A stretch of DNA of 13,069 nucleotides from JAGOPB01 sp964606295 (GCA_964606295.1 CAZSFR010000022.1:1-13069), one strand, 5' to 3'. Shown: positions 5,866-12,795, counted from the stretch's first letter. The notes: a model not told the origin generated them from the letters alone. A program made the numbers and translations.

Positions 5866-6300
5866 TCAAGATAGCATTTTGTCCATTAATACAAAATCCC
5901 TCCTACCAGTATGATTTGGTAGTATTGCTCTCACTGCGTAGCCTCTCTTTTCATAAAATTGTCGCGCGGACCAATCGCTCCCTGTTTCAAGCCATATTTT
6001 ATGTACATCCAATGATCTTGCTTTATCTTCTGATGCTTTCAAAAGTTTAGTTCCTATTCCTTGTTCTTTTCTATCAATGGCAACCATAAGAGGTTCAATT
6101 TGTGCAACACCAGAATCAATAATCACAGTAACATACCCTATGATTTCCTCATCATCTTTGGCCACCAAGGTAAAAGTATCACGAAAAAATTTTGGTTGAT
6201 TAACTCCATAGTGTTCCTTGTCCGCACCTGACCAAACAGAGGCTTTCAATTTCTCGAAGCTCGTTTTCAATGAGTCAGTGTATTCAATAATTTCCAACAT
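5866..6300 (-). CDS. GNAT-family N-acetyltransferase
   Basis: A 144-aa single-domain GNAT enzyme, which transfers acetyl from acetyl-CoA to an amine. It shows the beta4 strand segment VAQIEPLMVAIDRKEQGIGT (65-84) with the pyrophosphate loop K78-E-Q-G-I-G-T84 at the start of helix 3, then KLLKASEDKARSLDVHKIWLE (85-105) and WSARQFYEKRGY (109-120), the typical C-terminal 'xxFYxKxGF' motif. The acceptor substrate cannot be predicted. A GGAG lies just 3 nt before the ATG, so unlike several neighbours this mRNA seems to have a short leader with a Shine-Dalgarno. No operon partner is evident. Confidence 0.93.
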   Translation of the reverse strand: MLEIIEYTDSLKTSFEKLKASVWSGADKEHYGVNQPKFFRDTFTLVAKDDEEIIGYVTVIIDSGVAQIEPLMVAIDRKEQGIGTKLLKASEDKARSLDVHKIWLETGSDWSARQFYEKRGYAVRAILPNHTGRRDFVLMDKMLS

Positions 6301-6341
6301 GTTCTCCAGTTTAGTATTTGTTAGTAGTCTAGAATCTAATT

Positions 6342-7196
6342 TTATACGTCACAAGTGTTTTTGCCTAGCGCGGCATACAATCCGCACCAGCTAAATATCG
6401 CTTCAAAAAATGAGAACCCAGAAAAGAAAAGTAGCCACGGGTTCCAAGTGGTTGTGATCGCAATGAGTAGCAGTACAACACCTATAACCACACGCAGTAG
6501 TCTGTCCTTTTTGCCGATATTTTTACCAACAGTTTTTTGTGTGCTACTACTTTTATTGCGTACAAATTTTCTGAGTAGCGTACGGTACAAAATTCCAAAT
6601 AGTGAAGCTAGTACAAACATAACTACAATAAGTCCCCAGCCAAATGGCGAGAGGATAAAATCTATTGGAGACCCACCAAAGAAATCTTTTTTCAGTTGTG
6701 GAATAAGGGTGAGCGCATTCATTCCTTCCTTGTAGTCAAATGCTTCTATCTCACCTATCGCAAGCGAGTATTTACTATCATTGTTGCTACTCCATACTCG
6801 TATTTCATACTTCCCCGCTTCGGCCTCTGCTTTGTATTCCGGTCCTTGCCAATAAGTATCGTGACCAAATGGCTCAAAGAATTCCTTCCACTGGAAATCA
6901 CTACCTTCGAGTACGGCTACCTCCTCACCATTCTTTAAAATCACCGCCGAAACATCTTTCTTTTGACCTTCGATATCCGGCACCAGTACACCGACATAGA
7001 GTGGAAATGGCTTATCACTTGCGATAGTGTACACAGCAGGCTCACCGTCTAGAGTGTCATAATAGGCCTTTGAAATCTCGGGGTCAGTCACCACCACCGG
7101 AGTCTCAGCCACAATCCTAGGCTGATGTGCAAAAGCTAGACTAGGCAATAGAAATAATGCGGAAAGTAAGGCGATGCTGATCGAAAGTTTTCTCAT
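6342..7196 (-). CDS. secreted beta-domain protein fused to a DUF2892 membrane domain
   Basis: A 284-aa two-part protein. A signal peptide (1-23, cleavage after AFA) leads to an extracytoplasmic domain (24-175) rich in beta-like segments (YTIASDKPFPLYVGVLVPDI, GKYEIRVWSSNNDSKYSLAIGE). This resembles a secreted carbohydrate- or protein-binding sandwich domain, with a conserved-looking HDTYWQGPEY (112-121). A membrane helix (about 186-204) and basic linker (205-225) follow. The last 60 residues, NIGKKDRLLRVVIG to WCGLYAALGKNTC (226-282), are a DUF2892/YgaP-type two-helix domain that normally stands alone or follows a rhodanese domain. The C-terminal Cys residues (C271, C282) are typical. The start is fixed by a TGGTACAAT extended -10 exactly 6 nt upstream. 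Confidence 0.85.
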   Translation of the reverse strand: MRKLSISIALLSALFLLPSLAFAHQPRIVAETPVVVTDPEISKAYYDTLDGEPAVYTIASDKPFPLYVGVLVPDIEGQKKDVSAVILKNGEEVAVLEGSDFQWKEFFEPFGHDTYWQGPEYKAEAEAGKYEIRVWSSNNDSKYSLAIGEIEAFDYKEGMNALTLIPQLKKDFFGGSPIDFILSPFGWGLIVVMFVLASLFGILYRTLLRKFVRNKSSSTQKTVGKNIGKKDRLLRVVIGVVLLLIAITTTWNPWLLFFSGFSFFEAIFSWCGLYAALGKNTCDV

Positions 7197-7202
7197 ACCT
7201 TC

Positions 7203-7211
7203 ATTGTACCA
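7203..7211 (-). promoter_or_regulatory. extended -10 of the DUF2892 fusion gene, leaderless
   Basis: Minus-strand TGGTACAAT with TACAAT ending 6 nt before the ATG. The intervening GAAGGT contains AGG but is too short for a usual leader. Confidence 0.6.
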
Positions 7212-7308
7212 TTTTCAAACCTGAACCTAAAAATATATAGAATGGATCGTAACCCAAACTTCATCATCCACAACTAACCAGAAAGTCAGTGCGGTTGTTG
7301 TCCCTGTA

Positions 7309-8136
7309 TTATTTAGACCGTACTTGCGATTCTAATTCATATCGTAATTCTCGTAATACAAAAATACTAACATCGTCTTCTGTATCATCATTTCCTTTGC
7401 GAAAAGGTTTTTCCAAAATGATAATAAGTTTTCTAGAATATAGGAGAATAAAGGAAATGATAGCAAGTTCAATAAACCCAATGTACCAATCAGTCTTTAC
7501 GAAGAGTAGTAACCCAACTACCAGCACAATCATAGAATCAACAAGCAATACAACCGAAGGGACAAATTTTGTCTTTTGTATATGATACACGCGTAGCAAA
7601 ATCTTTTTCAAGTTTGATTGCTCGGTTTTAATACGAGTCATGTAGTTTGGCGGTACTCCTTGTCGTTCCATATCGTCAAATATAACATCGAAATTCTTTA
7701 TCTCTTTTAGTGCGCATTCAATATGACTATGGTCTTTCATATGGCTCAAGCCATCTTCAAATTCTTTAATAAAAGACAAGATACTTATTTTCAATTTCAC
7801 ATTATTCTCTGCAAAGTCCGGGTCCTTTCTCTCGAGAGCGTCCCCTTCGCTCAAAATACTTTCGAGTAGCGCACGTATTTCAGATGGAATCTTGTCCACT
7901 TCTTTGTAGTCAGAAAAAACACCGGAGAGGAGAAACCCTGCGATAAATGTTGCACCTGCGATAATGCTACCAGACAGCGAATTAAGGCTAATAAAATCAA
8001 GGTCAAGAGAAAGTATGCAGTATCTTGCAAGTAGTAATAGTCCAGATAGTAAACAAATAGAGAGGAGTGTGTACCACTTCCCCATCTTCTGCTTCATATT
8101 TCTTTTTTCTTTTCTTATCATTTTATTATTCATCAT
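7309..8136 (-). CDS. four-helix membrane protein with charged cytoplasmic linker
   Basis: A 275-aa protein. A very basic N-terminus (MIRKEKRNMKQKMGKW) precedes two helices: WYTLLSICLLSGLLLLARYCI and a second through SGSIIAGATFIAGFLLSGVF. Next comes a helical, highly charged region of about 120 residues (DYKEVDKIPSEIRALLESIL to RVYHIQKTKF), then two more helices (about FVPSVVLLVDSMIVLVVGLLLF and GFIELAIISFILLYSRKLIII). The two-plus-two layout with a Glu-rich helical middle loosely recalls bestrophin-like (DUF4239) proteins, but no signature residue confirms this. ATG 8133 is an equally good start: a TATTGT hexamer lies exactly 6 nt before it. Confidence 0.72.
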   Translation of the reverse strand: MMNNKMIRKEKRNMKQKMGKWYTLLSICLLSGLLLLARYCILSLDLDFISLNSLSGSIIAGATFIAGFLLSGVFSDYKEVDKIPSEIRALLESILSEGDALERKDPDFAENNVKLKISILSFIKEFEDGLSHMKDHSHIECALKEIKNFDVIFDDMERQGVPPNYMTRIKTEQSNLKKILLRVYHIQKTKFVPSVVLLVDSMIVLVVGLLLFVKTDWYIGFIELAIISFILLYSRKLIIILEKPFRKGNDDTEDDVSIFVLRELRYELESQVRSK

Positions 8137-8167
8137 TTTACAATATTGCAAGGTTTAATCCTACCTG

Positions 8168-8248
8168 TTACATTTTTTTACGAAACACTTTTTTATATCC
8201 TATACTTCCCCATACGAGTGCAAGTGCAGTGTAATTGATAATCATGTA
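8168..8248 (-). other. in-frame continuation of the hydrolase gene after TGA
   Basis: Directly after the TGA at 8249-8251, the same frame runs 26 more codons to a TAA at 8168. They encode Y-M-I-I-N-Y-T-A-L-A-L-V-W-G-S-I-G-Y, then KKVFRKKM. This is a membrane helix with a basic end, the element expected at the C-terminus of this hydrolase family. It suggests a recent nonsense change (TGG to TGA is one base) or programmed read-through. It is not counted in the CDS at 8249-8710. Confidence 0.6.
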
Positions 8249-8710
8249 TCACATATTGCTCCACGATACACCGTACGGAAATCGGTAGTCGGATAGTGGA
8301 AATAGAAAGGGCGTAGGATAAAATCCGATCGCATGCGACGGGATATCGATCAGTACGTGAAGCGCCCAGCCTAGAAGCTCGTACCTAGGACGCTTGCAAA
8401 TAACCCAAACCAAGACAAAGACCAATGCCCAAATAACTAGAGAGTGGCTGAATTGGTACAAATAAGTCGCGATATCAAAACCACCTACCAATCCGTGATG
8501 ATCGCGGATTGCTGAAAAGGAAGTGCCACCAAAGGTCATTTGGTAAAGTGCAGTCGCAAACGGAATCGTGAACGCAAAGAGATCAGGGAAAACACCCCAA
8601 AATGCCGTCCAGCCTATATTGACGCGAAACTTGCCACCCTTCTTCTCGGCAAGTTTGTTCCCCGCCCGCGCTCCTGCATTGGCCCAAAGTGTGTGAGCTA
8701 ATATGTCCAT
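8249..8710 (-). CDS. membrane-bound metal-dependent hydrolase (YdjM/DUF457 type), cut by TGA
   Basis: A 153-aa protein of the DUF457/YdjM group of inner-membrane metal-dependent hydrolases. Markers in order: MDILAHTLW (1-9, H6), FWGVFPDLFAF (38-47, D43), YQFSHSLVIW (85-94, H89) and the metal block HVLIDIPSH (118-126) with H118, D122 and H126, then TPFLFPLSDYRFPYGVSW. Helices lie at about 35-58, 90-105 and 110-125. Related proteins carry a last helix after the GxSW motif; here an in-frame TGA after SNM removes it and the helix follows in the same frame. The TGGTAAAAT extended -10 exactly 6 nt before the ATG supports the start. It may be a pseudogene in the making, a functional truncation, or read through. 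Confidence 0.82.
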   Translation of the reverse strand: MDILAHTLWANAGARAGNKLAEKKGGKFRVNIGWTAFWGVFPDLFAFTIPFATALYQMTFGGTSFSAIRDHHGLVGGFDIATYLYQFSHSLVIWALVFVLVWVICKRPRYELLGWALHVLIDIPSHAIGFYPTPFLFPLSDYRFPYGVSWSNM

Positions 8711-8716
8711 GAGTTT

Positions 8717-8725
8717 ATTTTACCA
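8717..8725 (-). promoter_or_regulatory. extended -10 of the metal-dependent hydrolase gene, leaderless
   Basis: Minus-strand TGGTAAAAT with TAAAAT ending 6 nt before the ATG, matching the TGGTACAAT and TGGTATAAT boxes of two other genes. Confidence 0.55.
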
Positions 8726-8765
8726 TTTTCTCCTAAAAAAATTATATTTAAAAATACCTTACCCT

Positions 8766-10052
8766 TTAATCCGTAATATGGTTACTAGAAATACTTGATA
8801 TTGTAAATCTATTATATATATCATTTGTAATACTTTCAGGTAAAGCAAGTTCGTTAATACTGGATAACGGTACCACTCTACGCAATCTCAGTGTTCTCGC
8901 AACTGACCCCCAAACTATAGCTGGCTCTTTGGTATCTAGTATCAACATGTCCTTATTGAATTCATCTTTTACCAATTCTACTTCACAATTAAACAAATCC
9001 TTAAGCATATCAATTTTCCATTTTGACAATTCCCCATCTTTTTCTTCGTCTAACCACTGTGGTGCACCGTAAGAAACTTTTAGATTTTTATCTAGAGAAC
9101 TACTTCTTTCCAAAATTAATTTATTAGTTAAAACATTACACATTGCTTTGGGAGACAGGTAGCTAACTATAATAGGGATGGTTTGTGATAAAGGAACTTT
9201 GAACTCAAGGAGTGTGTCACCTTCCTCTTCACCGTAAGAATTTTGACACCAGTTACGATAAGAACCAAGAATTCCACAATACACACCATCTCCTTCAAAA
9301 TGATGACTAAATTCGGTTGCAGATTTTACTATGTATCCATCCTTTAATATGCTTTGTAAATTTCCAGGTGAAGTAGCATGAGTCGCTTCGACTTCATGTA
9401 AAGCCAAAGAATTTGCATTCTCTTTAATTTCCTTCAAGTATTTCAAATACTCATAATATTCTACACCTGCTATTTCTGGCACAATAATAGATTGACCTTG
9501 TTCCTCATTAAAATCTGTATAACTATCTGAATTGTAAGTATTACTTTCACCTGCAGTATAATCTTCTTTTGCAAAGTAAGGTTTAATCCAATTATTTAAA
9601 CTCCACATTTTATATGTTAGATCATATAGTTCAACAGCAACTCTGACGCTTTTTAGAGACCTTCCCGCTAGACCCTCTAGTTCAAGAACAAATTCTCTGT
9701 CTGTTTCTCTTCCTGTTAACTTTAGTGCACCCAATAACAAATTGTACTTAATGCCATTATTATTTACGCCCGTAGTTGCGTGACTATTTTCAGAAAACAT
9801 TAAAATCGCATTGCACAGCTTACATCTATCTTCTTTGCTTATTGAATTAAACTTTTCCCTAGAAAACATTTGTTCTTCAAGAATATCAATATCATCGTAC
9901 CCACACAAGTTTCCGTATTGATCTTCACTTTGTCTTTCTATTATAGATTGTATTCTATAATATTCTTCAAGTAAGTTAGGGTCAAATTCAACTTTTTCGT
10001 GTTTTTTGCTTGGCAACCTGTCTTTATGAGTATGTTCATTATCTTCCATCAT
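8766..10052 (-). CDS. ADP-ribosyltransferase-like protein, 428 aa, otherwise unknown
   Basis: No close named family is recognised. The acidic N-terminal 215 residues are helical, with a CKLCNA pair (77-82) and a low-complexity Ser/Thr/Glu linker (162-190). From 218 comes a block shaped like ADP-ribosyltransferases (PARP/DarT/RNA phosphotransferase folds): HEVEATHATSPG (219-230, candidate NAD-contacting H225-x-T), NLQSILKDGYI (231-241), GDGVYCGILGSYRNW (254-268, resembling 'GxGVYF...S') and GEEEGDTLLEFKVPL (274-288) with candidate catalytic Glu275-277. The tail WGSVARTLRLRRVVPLSSI (381-399) resembles the 'I-P-x-x-I' end of such folds. Function could be NAD-dependent modification of RNA, DNA or protein. 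It stands alone behind its own promoter with a 21-bp palindrome. AT-rich codons and flanks hint at acquisition. No cognate antitoxin or macrodomain gene lies beside it. Confidence 0.75.
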   Translation of the reverse strand: MMEDNEHTHKDRLPSKKHEKVEFDPNLLEEYYRIQSIIERQSEDQYGNLCGYDDIDILEEQMFSREKFNSISKEDRCKLCNAILMFSENSHATTGVNNNGIKYNLLLGALKLTGRETDREFVLELEGLAGRSLKSVRVAVELYDLTYKMWSLNNWIKPYFAKEDYTAGESNTYNSDSYTDFNEEQGQSIIVPEIAGVEYYEYLKYLKEIKENANSLALHEVEATHATSPGNLQSILKDGYIVKSATEFSHHFEGDGVYCGILGSYRNWCQNSYGEEEGDTLLEFKVPLSQTIPIIVSYLSPKAMCNVLTNKLILERSSSLDKNLKVSYGAPQWLDEEKDGELSKWKIDMLKDLFNCEVELVKDEFNKDMLILDTKEPAIVWGSVARTLRLRRVVPLSSINELALPESITNDIYNRFTISSISSNHITD

Positions 10053-10059
10053 AAGGATA

Positions 10060-10068
10060 ATTATACCA
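10060..10068 (-). promoter_or_regulatory. extended -10 of the ADP-ribosyltransferase-like gene
   Basis: Minus-strand TGGTATAAT, a perfect TATAAT with a TG extension, 7 nt before the first of two ATGs. A weak TTAAGT -35 falls inside the palindrome just upstream. Confidence 0.7.
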
Positions 10069-10073
10069 AAAGT

Positions 10074-10094
10074 TAGGAATTAACTTAATTCCTA
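10074..10094. promoter_or_regulatory. 21-bp perfect palindrome, candidate operator
   Basis: TAGGAATTAA, one central C, then TTAATTCCTA: ten perfect base pairs each side. It starts 5 bp upstream of the TG extension and covers the -35 region of the ADP-ribosyltransferase-like gene, so a dimeric repressor bound here would block it. No regulator gene is adjacent, so the binder would act in trans. Confidence 0.6.
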
Positions 10095-10169
10095 TATAAC
10101 AGCCTAAGTAAAATATAAGCAAAAATAATTAAAGAAAAAGGTACGTAAAAATGTATTGTAAGATTTCCT

Positions 10170-10199
10170 TATACTAATCTTTTGCAAAACGCTAGTATA
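10170..10199. repeat. nested palindrome around TTTTGCAAAA (copy 1)
   Basis: TATACTA, 3 nt, TTTTGCAAAA, 3 nt, TAGTATA, all symmetrical about 10184/10185. Each outer arm reads as a TATACT -10 box, one on each strand. It could be a repressor site or a bidirectional promoter. Confidence 0.5.
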
Positions 10200-10344
10200 G
10201 AGATATATCTGAAGAGTTCAGGGAATGGGGGTTTTGTAATTAACGTATGGACTAAAATGGTGGCTGATCCCATTTATTCTTTGGATTCGAGAAAGATGCC
10301 ATGGAAACCCAAGACACTCAAAACCTCGCCTCGTTTTTGCAGTC

Positions 10345-10364
10345 TTTTGCAAAACACTATTATA
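10345..10364. repeat. TTTTGCAAAA-CAC-TATTATA (copy 2)
   Basis: A second copy of the core and right half of the nested palindrome 175 bp away, in direct orientation (TCTTTTGCAAAAC shared at the left edge, minus two differences further right). The left arm is not conserved. A further TAGTATA follows at 10373. Confidence 0.45.
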
Positions 10365-10434
10365 GACTTAGTTAGTATAGATGGCTGGCTTAGATTTTGT
10401 GTTGTAGAAAGGCGAAACCTTGCTAGTTCTGTTT

Positions 10435-11391
10435 TTATCCACGCATAACTAGAAAGACAATGTATAGCACGTATGTACAGATAAAGAGTACGCCCTGCCA
10501 CTTTTCAATAGTATGACGCTTGCCAACAAAAAGTGCAAAAAACAAAAGAAGTGTTGCGCCGACTGTAACTAAAATATCTGTTGTCAACGCGGGCGCAAAC
10601 GGTAGTGGTGAAATGAATGCACTGATACCTAGTATCCAGAAAATATTAAAAATATTTGACCCAACCACGTTGCCAATAGCAATATCGCTATGTTTTTTGT
10701 ACGCGGCAACAACAGATGTGGCAAGCTCTGGCAATGACGTGCCAATAGCGACTATTGTAAGTCCAATGAGTGATTCGCTAACACCGAGACCTTGTGCAAA
10801 TACAATAGCACCGTCAACAATCCATTTTCCACCAACAACGAGCGCAAGCATTCCTCCAACAATAAGTAACCATGAACGCATACGTGTCATTTCTGGCGGT
10901 TTTTCCACGGTCTCGCTTGGTGACTGTTTAGCAATACCAACAATGTAATACAAGAAAATTACGAAAAACGATATCAAAACAAGTCCATCAATACGTGTCA
11001 AATAAGAAGCGCTGGCACCATCAATTAAGGCATCACTCGCCATAAATCCCATCACCACTACAGCAAGTAAAGCGAAAGGTATTTCTTTCCATACTGTACT
11101 TTTTTGAACAGTAATGGGATAAATGATCGCCGAAACACCAAGAATAACCAAAATATTAACGATGTTACTTCCCAGAATATTACCAATTGCAATATCGGTG
11201 TTGCCACTTATGCTTGCCATAAGGTTTACCACCAATTCTGGTGCCGACGTCCCAAAGGCTACAATAGTGAGACCAATAACCAATGGGGCTACGCCCAATT
11301 TGTATGCGAGTGAGGATGCTCCGGAAACCAAATAGTTAGCTCCTTTAATCAATAAGAAAAAACCAATAATAAAAAGTAAGAATGAAATCAT
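10435..11391 (-). CDS. CaCA-family calcium/sodium antiporter (YrbG type)
   Basis: A 318-aa protein with the two inverted alpha repeats of the Ca2+/cation antiporter superfamily. Alpha-1 is GLTIVAFGTSAPELVVNLMA (40-59) followed by GNILGSNIVNI (70-80). Alpha-2 is GLTIVAIGTSLPELATSVVA (210-229) followed by GNVVGSNIFNI (240-250). E52 and E222 are the ion-coordinating glutamates, and about ten helices fit the length (E. coli YrbG is about 325 aa). It exchanges Ca2+ for Na+ across the inner membrane. The TTG at 11409 is rejected: it overlaps the -10 box. The ATG at 11391 has a -35/-10 pair just upstream, so the gene is transcribed independently of the oxidoreductase. Confidence 0.95.
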   Translation of the reverse strand: MISFLLFIIGFFLLIKGANYLVSGASSLAYKLGVAPLVIGLTIVAFGTSAPELVVNLMASISGNTDIAIGNILGSNIVNILVILGVSAIIYPITVQKSTVWKEIPFALLAVVVMGFMASDALIDGASASYLTRIDGLVLISFFVIFLYYIVGIAKQSPSETVEKPPEMTRMRSWLLIVGGMLALVVGGKWIVDGAIVFAQGLGVSESLIGLTIVAIGTSLPELATSVVAAYKKHSDIAIGNVVGSNIFNIFWILGISAFISPLPFAPALTTDILVTVGATLLLFFALFVGKRHTIEKWQGVLFICTYVLYIVFLVMRG

Positions 11392-11399
11392 AGATTGGC

Positions 11400-11428
11400 A
11401 TTGTATCAAATCTAATAAGACCTGTCAT
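11400..11428 (-). promoter_or_regulatory. promoter of the CaCA antiporter gene
   Basis: Minus-strand ATGACA (11423-11428, five of six to TTGACA), a 17-bp spacer and TACAAT (11400-11405), 8 nt before the ATG. The -35 begins only 5 nt from the assembly gap. Confidence 0.7.
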
Positions 11429-11432
11429 CTAT

Positions 11433-11532
11433 NNNNNNNNNNNNNNNNNNNNNNNNNNNNNNNNNNNNNNNNNNNNNNNNNNNNNNNNNNNNNNNNNNNN
11501 NNNNNNNNNNNNNNNNNNNNNNNNNNNNNNNN
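11433..11532. other. assembly gap of exactly 100 N
   Basis: One hundred N is the usual placeholder for a scaffold gap of unknown length. It falls inside the 3' part of the oxidoreductase gene, so the true distance and the reading frame on the left side are not established. Confidence 0.95.
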
Positions 11533-12761
11533 CCAATAAGTCGAATTCGATTAGGAGTATATCCCATGAGGCCATGCCACATAAATTGATATTCTATTTT
11601 CTTATTTGGATCTAGATCGTAAACTTTTTTTACAAAATCTTCAATTTGTTCCTTGGCCTGTTCTTCATATTCAATCTCGGCATCATACTCACTCCGATCT
11701 TCAATGCTATGCTGTGGCCCTCCAATGCAAATGAGATTATGCTTAGGGTAATTTTCATGGTCATACGGCCTTCTTGTCAGATAAAAATATGGATTACTCA
11801 TTGAATCAAAGCCTTCTATCTTATTATCAGTATAGTAACTTATAGCAGCTGGTTCTTTATTTAATTTTTCGAAATATCCAGACATTCTTGCCACTACTCC
11901 TTCAACTAAATGATGAAATTTAGTATTAATATTAAGTCCTGTATAATTTAAAATTTGGAAGTTTTCAAAACCATTTGTACATAAAATAATTTTTTTTGAA
12001 CTAATAATATGGTTTCCGGTATCTGCAAGAACTCCATTTTCTTTCATAACAATCTTAGAAACAGAAGTATTTTCAAAAAGAGAGAACCGTCTTGAATAAA
12101 AACTTCGCAAATACTCTGCAACCTCTTCGGTAAAAAGAGCTGAATTCATTACTCCTTTTTGATGAAACACTAAAGAAAAATAATTCTTATCTTCTGTTTC
12201 CAGTAATTCATTGATCTTATTGCCAGACACGACTTCGTAATAAGAAATAAATTTCTCTGGAATACTTTTAAGATAGGGACTTTCTCCAGAAACCCAGATA
12301 GGCAATATAGCCAAACCAGATTCATCTCGTGCTTTATTATTTTTGAGAGCCTCTTCTAATTGCTCAAAGCTAGTAAATCCGTCATAACCTACAAACCTAA
12401 AAAGATTCATATCAAGCCCCGCGTCTTCGTATATCTCATCCAAAATTTCCCATGCATTTTCAATAGATTGTTGACCATCAGCTGCCATTTCTTTTCCAAA
12501 TTCTTCTACAATTTCGTAATACGGTCTTTCAAAATAACTTACCACTTGTCCGGCGTTATGTCCGGTGGCACCACGCGCGATTTTGTTTTTCTCTAGAAGA
12601 ATAATATTTTTGTTTGTATATTTCAAAATAAAAAAAGCAGTTGAAATTCCTGCAATACCCCCTCCTACTATAGCAATATCAGTATTAATATCAGAAGATA
12701 GCTTTTCGATCTTTCGTTCTTTATTTAGTTGATAAATCCAGGGTGAATTATTTTGTGACAT
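11533..12761 (-). CDS. FAD-dependent oxidoreductase, DAO/DadA type, C-terminus in gap
   Basis: At least 409 residues of a DAO-family flavoprotein, which oxidises an amine or amino acid. The N-terminal Rossmann motif DIAIVGGGIAGISTAFFIL (28-46) has G33, G35 and G38 and E57 for the adenosine ribose; ATGHNAGQVV (65-74) is the second FAD contact of this group. The substrate domain has many Tyr/Trp/His residues, and the typical MWHGLMGYTPNRIRLI segment comes just before the gap, where the DAO C-terminal FAD-closing motif would follow. The last two bases before the gap read GG, consistent with a glycine. Left of the gap, an in-frame IDDRSY and stop (11412) could be its end, but that stretch also holds the antiporter -35, so the end is unknown. 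The gene is visibly more AT-rich than the VIT gene. Confidence 0.88.
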
Positions 12762-12795
12762 AAAAACATAAGGCTCTAGACTGACTAAACACCAA

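Larger units (their letters stand above)
10095..10434. other. 340-bp non-coding stretch between two minus-strand genes
   Basis: No reading frame here looks like a protein: the longest (10182-10448, +) has no promoter, ribosome-binding site or domain and overlaps the antiporter end. The left part (10095-10165) is very AT-rich. The rest holds two copies of a TTTTGCAAAA motif followed 3 nt later by TAGTATA or TATTATA, and a CTGAA-GAG-TTCAG mini-palindrome near 10210. No convincing terminator for the antiporter is visible. Confidence 0.5.

Noticed and set aside
7260..7310. Possible tRNA or small RNA in the gap between the DUF2892 fusion and the four-helix protein
   Set aside because: No cloverleaf, T-loop or D-loop signature could be found on either strand.
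7227..7325. Short minus-strand frame downstream of the four-helix protein with a protein-like sequence (TALTFWLVVDDEVWVTI)
   Set aside because: It opens right after a TAG, has no start codon and is only about 33 codons; it may be a decayed fragment but cannot be supported.
8168..8710. Genetic code with UGA as Trp or Gly for this organism
   Set aside because: The YgjP-like protein and the 172-aa protein end naturally at TGA, and Trp is encoded by TGG throughout; a single interrupted gene is better explained by mutation or local read-through.
10182..10448. 88-codon + strand frame in the gap next to the antiporter
   Set aside because: It starts at a TTG inside a palindrome, has no ribosome-binding site or family resemblance and runs into the antiporter 3' end.
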